From Croceicoccus pelagius (lineage in GTDB: Bacteria; Pseudomonadota; Alphaproteobacteria; Sphingomonadales; Sphingomonadaceae), in the NCBI RefSeq assembly GCF_001661915.1, contig NZ_LYWY01000039.1:496001-560000 (forward strand): a stretch of DNA of 64,000 nt, read 5' to 3'. Positions 57,114 to 64,000 of this stretch are shown piece after piece. A model generated the notes under the pieces. That model had not been told where the DNA came from. It did not search any database and was given only the letters and a program-made list of their open reading frames with translations. Position 1 is the stretch's first letter, and the number at the start of each line of letters is the position of its first letter. The position numbers and the translations under genes were made by a program.

Positions 57114-58499
57114 TCATTCTGCCGGTTCGGTGTGCGGCGTTTCCTCGATCAGGTTTACAAACTTCTCGCGCCACCAGTGGACGTCCTGCGTCCTCACGCC
57201 TTCAAGCAGCGCCTGGTGCCGCCGCTTGCGTTCTGCCAGGGGCATCGTCATCGCCCTGTGGATTGCGTCTGCCACTTCCTCGGGCGCGTAGGGGTTCACG
57301 ATCAGCGCTTCCTTCATCTGCGCAGCGGCACCGGCAAAGCGCGAAAGCACCAGAACGCCGGGATCTTCCGGGTCCTGCGCCGCGACGAATTCCTTGGCGA
57401 CGAGGTTCATCCCGTCGCGCAAGGGCGTGACGAGACCGACCTTGGCCGCACTGTACAGTGCGGTCAGCTCGTCCCGCGAATAGCCGCGGTTGACGTAACG
57501 GATCGGGGTCCAGTCCACTTCGGCAAAGGCGCCATTGATCCGGCCCGCCATCTCGTTCAGCTTTTCGCGGACGTGCTGGTACTGCTCGACCTGACCGCGC
57601 GATGGCGGTGCGACCTGAATTAGCACGACCGAGCGGTGTGCTTCCTCGTGCTTGTTAAGATAGTGTTCGAAACTGTTGAGGCGTTCTTCCAGCCCCTTGG
57701 AATAGTCGAGCCGGTCGACCCCAACGATCATGCTGAGCTGGCGCAACGAAACGCGCATGCGCTCTGACAGGTCCTGCGCGGCCTTCGTCGTGCTGGCCTG
57801 CAGGAAATTCTTGAAGTCGATGCCGATAGGGCAGACGACCGCGCGCAGGGTCATGTCGTCGACCGTCACGTATTCGCCGTCGACGGATCCACCCAGTTCG
57901 TTGACGCAATAGTGGAGGAAACTTTCCAGCCACTCCTCGGTCTGAAAGCCGATGACGTCATAGGCGAAGATCGTGCGGACCAGCCGCTCGTGATAGGGCA
58001 AAGAGACCAGCAGGCGCGTAGGTGGCCAGGGCGTGTGCAGGAAGAACCCGATGCGGTTCTTCACACCGTGTTCGCGCAGCTGCGAGGCGATCGGGATCAG
58101 GTGATAGTCGTTGATCCAGACCGTATCGCCCGGTTCGATCATGACGTGGAGCGGTTCGGCAAAGCGCTTGTTCACACGCTCGTACCCGCTGCCGAAGCTG
58201 CGGTTATATTTCGCAAGATCGATGCGGTAGTGGAACAGCGGCCAGAGAGTGCGATTTGCAAAGCCGTTGTAGTATTCCTCGACGTCCTGCGGTTCGAGGT
58301 CGACCGTTGCCGAACGCACACCATCGATCTCCTCGAACGAGACCGAGCCGTTGAATTCCTCGACCGTGCGGCCCGACCACCCGAACCAGAGACCGCCGGC
58401 TTCGCGCAATGCGGCCTGAAGCGCGACGGCAAGCCCGCCTTGCGCCGCATCGGGAGTCGGCATGGACACGCGGTTCGATACGACGATGAGGCGGCTCAT
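57114..58499 (-). CDS. otsA: Trehalose-6-phosphate synthase
   Basis: OtsA transfers glucose from UDP-glucose to glucose-6-phosphate (GT20). The 461-residue protein starts [11 protein letters not shown] and has [11 protein letters not shown] for sugar-nucleotide binding, [16 protein letters not shown] and GIDFKNF, and ends with the [16 protein letters not shown] loop. AGGGGAA is upstream of 58499. It follows otsB by 34 bases in an otsBA operon for the osmoprotectant trehalose. Confidence 0.97.
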   Translation of the reverse strand: MSRLIVVSNRVSMPTPDAAQGGLAVALQAALREAGGLWFGWSGRTVEEFNGSVSFEEIDGVRSATVDLEPQDVEEYYNGFANRTLWPLFHYRIDLAKYNRSFGSGYERVNKRFAEPLHVMIEPGDTVWINDYHLIPIASQLREHGVKNRIGFFLHTPWPPTRLLVSLPYHERLVRTIFAYDVIGFQTEEWLESFLHYCVNELGGSVDGEYVTVDDMTLRAVVCPIGIDFKNFLQASTTKAAQDLSERMRVSLRQLSMIVGVDRLDYSKGLEERLNSFEHYLNKHEEAHRSVVLIQVAPPSRGQVEQYQHVREKLNEMAGRINGAFAEVDWTPIRYVNRGYSRDELTALYSAAKVGLVTPLRDGMNLVAKEFVAAQDPEDPGVLVLSRFAGAAAQMKEALIVNPYAPEEVADAIHRAMTMPLAERKRRHQALLEGVRTQDVHWWREKFVNLIEETPHTEPAE

Positions 58500-58533
58500 G
58501 CGGTCATTCCCCTGTTTGGGCATGTATTGGCGG

Positions 58534-59271
58534 TCATCCCGCAGGCTCCAACGCACGGGCGAGCCATGCGTTCACGGCGTTCGGATCGGAAAGATGATAG
58601 CTTGCACGGGTGTCACGAATGCGGCCGACGAGAATGCCGTGGCCGCCGTGGTCGCCGACGCGGGCGAAACCGTCCTCGTCGGTTACGTCATCACCCAAAA
58701 ATATGGGTCGAAAACCCGCGAACGGCGCGTGGCTCATCAGTTCGGCAATGGCCGTACCCTTGTTCACTCCGCCGACCCGGACTTCGATCATGTCGTGGCC
58801 GTGCTGAAGGTGGAGGTCGCCCGCCACTCCCTTGGCAAGGTCGATCGAGGCATCGGCAAAGGAGGGTGCCAAACGGAAGTGTAGCGCGGCGCCAAGCGGC
58901 TTGTCCTCGAACAGGACGCCGTCCTTGCCATTTGCAAACTTTATGAAAGCGGCCTTTGCCTCGTCGAGCTCATCTGGCCGGTCCAGCCCGTCGCGGCTAC
59001 CGTCGGGAAGCCGCCATTCCGCGCCGTGGCTGCCCGCGATGGAGAGGCCTTCGAAGCCGAAATCGTCCAGCACCTCGATCGCGCGCCCGCTGACGAGCGC
59101 GAGGCGGCCCTCGAACAAGACGGAAAGTCGGTTCATCCGATCGATCAATTCGCGCGTCACGACCACGCCTTCGGGCCGTTCGGCCAGCGGAACCAGAGTC
59201 CCGTCGAAGTCGAGCAGCAGCACGTCCCTGGTGGGATCGGGCGGTGGCGGCGATTGAAGCGGTAAGGTCAC
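58534..59271 (-). CDS. otsB: Trehalose-6-phosphate phosphatase
   Basis: OtsB removes phosphate from trehalose-6-phosphate. The 245-residue HAD-superfamily enzyme has the motif I nucleophile in LLLDFDGTLVPLAERP, motif II LALVSGR, GSHGAEWR, and the metal-binding GDDVTDEDGF. It is first in the otsBA operon; the promoter should lie within the following 313-base gap. Confidence 0.96.
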   Translation of the reverse strand: MTLPLQSPPPPDPTRDVLLLDFDGTLVPLAERPEGVVVTRELIDRMNRLSVLFEGRLALVSGRAIEVLDDFGFEGLSIAGSHGAEWRLPDGSRDGLDRPDELDEAKAAFIKFANGKDGVLFEDKPLGAALHFRLAPSFADASIDLAKGVAGDLHLQHGHDMIEVRVGGVNKGTAIAELMSHAPFAGFRPIFLGDDVTDEDGFARVGDHGGHGILVGRIRDTRASYHLSDPNAVNAWLARALEPAG

Positions 59272-59584
59272 GTCCCGACCTATGTGGCCCGGGGAACGTG
59301 CCGGTCAAGGTTCATCTCGCACCTGCAGCACGTAAAACGGCAGATTTGTGCGACTTTCCTTGTGCACCAACCATCCCACAGCGATTGCCCCGATTGCGCC
59401 AATATGCGACGGGGCAGGCATTGAGAAACCCGCCTGCGGGGCGGCGCGAACCGATACGGCCGGGAGGAAGGTCGCCGGTTCGTCACGAACAGAAGTCACA
59501 ATTCGGAACAAGGCCCGCAAAGGGCGGTTCCATCAGGTACGACCGACCCCGTTTTACGGCACAAGAATGAATTGCGAGGGGAAC
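59272..59584. other. Intergenic region between otsB and glutamate dehydrogenase
   Basis: This 313-base gap separates divergent genes and must hold both promoters. No gene is supported on either strand. It contains an imperfect hairpin with 7-bp outer arms TGCCCCG/CGGGGCA (59386-59416). I could not assign promoter elements with confidence. Confidence 0.4.
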
Positions 59585-62500
59585 TTGACCGAAATCGCAG
59601 ACAAGCCGGGCATCGAAATGAAGACGCTCGCTCCCGAACTCGTCCGACACATCGTCGACTCCGAACTTCCCGGCGACGAGCCGCTGGCAAAGGACAGGCG
59701 AGAGGAAATCGCCCAGTTCCTGCTCGAATCCTCAGCCATTCGCGAAAATGGCGATGTCATCATCGCCATCGCCTCGGTGCCCGAAGGGCGTCGCGGCACG
59801 CGCATCGCGATCGTGAACGACGACATGCCGTTCCTGGTCGATTCCATCGCATCCACGCTCGCCGATTTCGGGCTCGTCGCCGACACGCTGATCCATCCGG
59901 TCGTCCCGGTAGAGCGTGACGAGGCTGGCAAGCTGCTTGCCATCAAGGGCGAGAACAGCGACGCGCCTGAGGAATCGATGATCTATGTCGAGGCTGCGCG
60001 CGTTGACGGCGCGCATCGCCGTCAGATCGAGCAGGCTCTGAAGACGACGCTCGCCGACGTGCGCGCTGCGGTTGAGGACTGGCAGAAACTGGTCGCCGCG
60101 ATGGAAAAAGACGCGCGTAGCGTTACCGATCCCGAAGGGCGCGCCCTGTTGGACTGGTTTGCTGGCGGCATGCTGACGCAGCTAGGCCACGTGACGCGCA
60201 AGCGCGACGGGTCGAACAGCCAGCGCCTTGGCGTCTGCCGCAAGAGCGCGAAGGACATCCTTGCCGATGCATCGTGGGACCGCGCCTTCGCATGGTTCGA
60301 CGACTTGGGTGACAAGGCGCTGTCGAAGGCGCCGCTGGTGGTGAAGGCGAACCAGATATCCAAGGTTCACCGCTCGGTCCCGCTCGACCTGTTCCTCATA
60401 CCGGTTATGGAAAAGGGCAAGGTCGTCGCGATTTCCGCGCACGCGGGCGTCTGGACGAGTGCCGCGCTCAACACGCCGCCCGATGAAGTGCCGCGCATGC
60501 GCCGCGAATTCGGCGAGCTTACCGTGCGCCTCGGCTTCGATCCGCGCGGGCACACCGGCAAGGCGGTGCTTCATGCATTGACCGTCCTGCCGCACGATCT
60601 GCTCATCGGTTTGCAGGATCATGCCATCGCACGGCTTGCCACGATGATGTCGGGCCTCGTCGATCGTCCGAAACCGCGCCTTGCGCTGGTCGAGGCTGCG
60701 CTTTCGCGTCACCTGTTCGCTTTCGTGTGGCTACCGCGCGACCTGATGAGCACGCAGACCCGCATCCGCATCATGGACATGCTGGAAAGCGAGTCGAAGG
60801 CAGACATCCTCGACTGGACGCTGCAGATCGAGGGCGGAAACCTCGCCCGCCTGCACTTTGTGCTCGATATTCGCGGCGGGCAGCACGTTCCGGATGAAGG
60901 TGCGCTCGATGCGCGGCTTCAGACGATGCTGCGCGGCTGGGAAGAGGCGGTCGAGCACGAGCTTGCCGCATTCGAGGAACCGGGCCGCGCCGCAGCCCTT
61001 GCCCTGCGCTTTGCCGCCGCGTTCCCTGTTTCCTACCGGGCCGACTACGGCGCGCAGGAAGCCGCGCTCGACATCCTGCGCATGAAGGGGCTGGCGAACC
61101 TTCCCGAGGATACGACTTCGCTTCGCCGCGATGCGCGTCTCTACCGGCTCGACAGCGATCCGGAAAACCAGCTTCGCCTGAAAGTCTATCAGTACGAAGG
61201 CACCTTGCCCCTGTCGGACGCGGTTCCGGCGCTTGAAAACTTCGGTTTCCGCGTTCTGGCCGAAATGCCGACGCGCCTCGATGAAAGCCGGATCGGCACG
61301 ATCCATGACTTCTTACTCGGACTTGGCGACGATGCACCGGTCGATGCGGCGCTCGCACGGGCCAGCGACATCGAGGCGGCGATCGCAGCCGTGCTGAACA
61401 ACCGGGCCGAGAACGACGTGTTTAACCGACTGGTCGTTGCGACCGGTCTCGGGCACCAAGAGGCCGAGTGGCTTCGCGCGCTCTATCGCTATTTGCGGCA
61501 GGGCGGTCTTGGTTTCACGATCTACACCGTGGTCGACGCTTTCGTTGGTGCGCCGGACGTGACCCGCGGCCTGGTCGACTTGTTCCGTTCGCGCCACGAT
61601 CCCGCGATGGCCAAGGCCGACGCAGCGGCCGAAAAGGCGCGAAAGACGATCGTCGATGGTCTGGCCAAGGTCAACGCCATCAACGACGACCGTCTGCTTC
61701 GCCAGTACAACGCCACGATCGAAGCGATCTTGCGCACCAACGCCTTCGCGCCTGCCTCGGAAGAGGCGCTGGCGATGAAGTTCGATAGCGCAGGCGTTCC
61801 GGGCCTGCCCAAGCCGCTGCCCTGGCGCGAGATTTTTGTCTATTCGCGCCGGGTTGAAGGTATCCATCTTCGTGCAGGGCCGGTCGCGCGTGGCGGTCTG
61901 CGTTGGTCAGACCGGCGCGACGACTATCGCACCGAAATACTCGGCCTGATGAAAGCGCAGCGCGTGAAGAATGCGGTCATCGTGCCGACGGGCGCGAAGG
62001 GCGGTTTTTATCCCAAGCAGCTTCCCGACCCCTCGAAGGACCGCGATAGCTGGGCCGCAGAGGGGAAGGCCAGCTACGAAATTTTCATCCGCGCGCTGCT
62101 TTCCGTCACCGACAACATCGTCGACGACAAGGTCGTGCATCCCGATGGGGTCAAGATCCTCGACGGGGACGATCCCTATTTCGTCGTCGCCGCCGACAAG
62201 GGCACGGCCAGCTTCTCCGACATTGCCAACGCCATCGCACAGGCCGAAGGCTTCTGGCTGGGCGATGCTTTCGCCAGCGGCGGGTCCAACGGCTATGACC
62301 ACAAGGCGATGGGCATCACCGCCCGTGGCGCTTGGATTTCGGTGCAGCGCCACTTCCTTGAAATGGGCGTCGACGTTCAGTCCGATACGATCAGCGTCGT
62401 TGGTTGCGGCGATATGTCGGGCGACGTGTTCGGCAACGGCATGCTGCTGTCCAAGGCGATCAAGCTGGTCGCCGCATTCGACCACCGGCACATCTTTATC

Positions 62501-64000
62501 GATCCCGATCCCGATCCGGCCGCAAGCTGGAAGGAACGCAAGCGAATGTTCGAACTGCCGCGTTCCAGCTGGGAGGATTACGACGAAAAGCTGATCAGCA
62601 AGGGCGGCGGCGTCTTCCCGCGCACGATGAAGCGCATCCCGTTGTCGAAACAGGCGCGCGAAGTGCTGGGCATCGAGGAAAAGGAGATCGAGCCCGATGC
62701 GCTGATTTCCGCTGTGCTGAGGGCCCCGGCGGACCTTTTGTGGTTCGGCGGTATCGGAACTTACGTAAAGTCGACCGCGCAGAACCACGTCGCCGTGGGC
62801 GATCCTGCAAACGACCGCCTGCGCGTCGATGCGAGCGAGCTTCGCGTGAAGGCCGTCGGCGAGGGCGCGAACCTTGGTATAACGCAGGCCGGTCGTATCG
62901 AGTTCGCCCTGTCCGGCGGGCGCATCAATACCGACTTCATCGACAACTCGGCAGGCGTCGACTGTTCGGACAACGAGGTGAACATCAAGATCGCGCTCGA
63001 AGCGGCGCGCAAGGCCGGTCGCCTGTCGGAAGAACGGCGCAATGCGCTGCTTGAAGACATGACCGAGGAAGTCGCGGCCATCGTGCTGGAGGACAATCGT
63101 CTCCAGACGCTGGCGCTGTCGGTGGCAGAGCAGGGCGGTTCGCCCGCCACGGCTTCGCAGATCCGCCTGATCGAACAGCTCGAGGATGGCGGCAATCTCG
63201 ATCGCCGGACCGAAGGCCTTGCCGCAAGCGACGTCTTCACCCGCCGCGCTGCGGAAGGTCACGGGTTGACCCGGCCCGAACTGGCAGTGCTGCTGTCGAG
63301 CTCGAAGCTGGTTCTGCAAGATGCGATCGAAAATTCGAAGCTGCCCGACGATGCCGCGATGGAGAAGACGCTCGTCACCTCCTTCCCGGAACAGTTGCAG
63401 GACAAATTCCGCAAGTATCTTGAGGGGCACCGCCTGCGGCGTGAGATCATCGCGACCGAGCTTGCCAACCGGATCGTGAACCGGCTGGGCATGGTTCTGC
63501 CGTTCGAACTGGCGGAGGAGGAGAATGCGCTTCTCTCCGAGATTTCGGCGGCCTTCGTCGCGGTCGATCGCCTGTTCGACTTGCGCGATTTGTGGGAGAA
63601 GATCGAGAGCGCGAAAATGCCAGAGGAGGCGCGTCTCATGCTTCTCGACCGGACGGCAGGTGCGGTGCGCAGCCACATGGCCGACGTGCTGCGCCTTGGC
63701 GCCGGCGAAATCTCGCCTTCTAAAATCCATGACCGGCTGCGTCCGCAAGTGGACCTGCTGGCCACCGAAACGTCCAAGCTGCTCGAAACGGCGGCAAAGG
63801 CACATTCGGATCGTCTTCGCACCGAACTGACGGGCAAGGGCGCTCCGGCGGCGCTGGCCGATGCGGTTGTCCACCTCTACCAGCTGGACGGCGCGATCGG
63901 CTTGGCGCAGCTTTCGGCAGACAGCGGCATCAAGGCCCGCACGGTCGCGGCGACTTTCACCGAACTTGGCGCAAAGCTTGGCATCGACTGGGCCCAGCAG
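59585..64000 (+). CDS. gdhB: Large NAD-dependent glutamate dehydrogenase, 3' end outside window
   Basis: This is a very large (GDH-180 type) enzyme that oxidises glutamate to 2-oxoglutarate with NAD. About 1470 residues are visible with no stop, so the C-terminus lies beyond the edge. The N-terminal regulatory region (IVNDDMPFLVDSIASTLADF) leads to the catalytic core (ARGGLRWSDRRDDYRTEILG, VIVPTGAKGGFYPKQ, FGGIGTYVK). The start is uncertain: TTG 59585 with GAGGGG just upstream, ATG 59567 or ATG 59618. Confidence 0.95.
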   Translation, partial: MTEIADKPGIEMKTLAPELVRHIVDSELPGDEPLAKDRREEIAQFLLESSAIRENGDVIIAIASVPEGRRGTRIAIVNDDMPFLVDSIASTLADFGLVADTLIHPVVPVERDEAGKLLAIKGENSDAPEESMIYVEAARVDGAHRRQIEQALKTTLADVRAAVEDWQKLVAAMEKDARSVTDPEGRALLDWFAGGMLTQLGHVTRKRDGSNSQRLGVCRKSAKDILADASWDRAFAWFDDLGDKALSKAPLVVKANQISKVHRSVPLDLFLIPVMEKGKVVAISAHAGVWTSAALNTPPDEVPRMRREFGELTVRLGFDPRGHTGKAVLHALTVLPHDLLIGLQDHAIARLATMMSGLVDRPKPRLALVEAALSRHLFAFVWLPRDLMSTQTRIRIMDMLESESKADILDWTLQIEGGNLARLHFVLDIRGGQHVPDEGALDARLQTMLRGWEEAVEHELAAFEEPGRAAALALRFAAAFPVSYRADYGAQEAALDILRMKGLANLPEDTTSLRRDARLYRLDSDPENQLRLKVYQYEGTLPLSDAVPALENFGFRVLAEMPTRLDESRIGTIHDFLLGLGDDAPVDAALARASDIEAAIAAVLNNRAENDVFNRLVVATGLGHQEAEWLRALYRYLRQGGLGFTIYTVVDAFVGAPDVTRGLVDLFRSRHDPAMAKADAAAEKARKTIVDGLAKVNAINDDRLLRQYNATIEAILRTNAFAPASEEALAMKFDSAGVPGLPKPLPWREIFVYSRRVEGIHLRAGPVARGGLRWSDRRDDYRTEILGLMKAQRVKNAVIVPTGAKGGFYPKQLPDPSKDRDSWAAEGKASYEIFIRALLSVTDNIVDDKVVHPDGVKILDGDDPYFVVAADKGTASFSDIANAIAQAEGFWLGDAFASGGSNGYDHKAMGITARGAWISVQRHFLEMGVDVQSDTISVVGCGDMSGDVFGNGMLLSKAIKLVAAFDHRHIFIDPDPDPAASWKERKRMFELPRSSWEDYDEKLISKGGGVFPRTMKRIPLSKQAREVLGIEEKEIEPDALISAVLRAPADLLWFGGIGTYVKSTAQNHVAVGDPANDRLRVDASELRVKAVGEGANLGITQAGRIEFALSGGRINTDFIDNSAGVDCSDNEVNIKIALEAARKAGRLSEERRNALLEDMTEEVAAIVLEDNRLQTLALSVAEQGGSPATASQIRLIEQLEDGGNLDRRTEGLAASDVFTRRAAEGHGLTRPELAVLLSSSKLVLQDAIENSKLPDDAAMEKTLVTSFPEQLQDKFRKYLEGHRLRREIIATELANRIVNRLGMVLPFELAEEENALLSEISAAFVAVDRLFDLRDLWEKIESAKMPEEARLMLLDRTAGAVRSHMADVLRLGAGEISPSKIHDRLRPQVDLLATETSKLLETAAKAHSDRLRTELTGKGAPAALADAVVHLYQLDGAIGLAQLSADSGIKARTVAATFTELGAKLGIDWAQQ

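Noticed and set aside
61907-63874. 655-codon minus-strand frame opposite glutamate dehydrogenase
   Set aside because: The plus strand is one uninterrupted GDH frame to the window edge; the antisense product has no family features.

Overview
The window is GC-rich, densely coded bacterial chromosome that reads as an alphaproteobacterium, most likely Sphingomonadales and probably near Erythrobacteraceae. The inference rests on the alpha-type SspB, the rpmF-plsX-fabH-ihfA-merR order, a crtY-crtI-crtB carotenoid operon, hisE coupled to a HIT gene, and a large NAD-dependent glutamate dehydrogenase. The taxon is inferred from gene content and order, not from a marker search. No rRNA, tRNA, CRISPR array, integrase or transposase was recognised.

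Layout. 1-4.5 kb: end of a metallo-hydrolase gene, then rpmF, plsX, fabH, ihfA and a MerR regulator (ribosome, lipid synthesis, nucleoid). 4-8 kb (minus): SixA-like phosphatase, Rad3/DinG-type Fe-S helicase, and an unknown protein with a degenerate metzincin-like zinc motif. 8.1-12.6 kb (minus): a translationally coupled crtY-crtI-crtB operon that makes carotenoid from geranylgeranyl diphosphate and ends in a membrane-anchored thermonuclease. 12.7-18.2 kb: MipA/OmpV barrel, small membrane protein, trimeric autotransporter, and thiC behind a TPP riboswitch. 18.2-21.3 kb: a patchy accessory segment with a FAS1 lipoprotein, a relic of a second thiC 3' end, an orphan E2/UBC-like protein with a SEC-C motif, a pair of structured inverted repeats, and a truncated HTH gene. 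21.3-33.2 kb: mixed housekeeping and small-protein genes (YaiI, PhnA-like, PfkB, S41 and C15 peptidases, YbhB, SWIB, DUF72, a small stress-type operon, dapD).

33.4-37.5 kb: S8 protease, gmk, SspB. 37.7-45.1 kb: hisB-hisH-hisA-hisF, interrupted by an M28 peptidase and a CPA2 antiporter, then hisE and HIT. 45.2-49.7 kb: complete ybgC-tolQ-tolR-tolA-tolB-pal envelope operon with several non-ATG starts. 49.7-59.3 kb: J-domain protein, hydrolase, 2'-5' RNA ligase-like, sdhE, recG, a membrane-anchored DUF1963 protein with an acidic repeat region, and otsBA for trehalose. 59.6 kb to the right edge: a very large NAD-glutamate dehydrogenase, cut by the window.

The most promising novelty is the 19.0-21.3 kb accessory segment, above all the E2-like/SEC-C protein, which has no E1 or deubiquitinase in view. 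Next are the HQxxHxxGxxH protein at 7.4-8.0 kb and the DUF1963 protein with its LDL-type acidic repeats.
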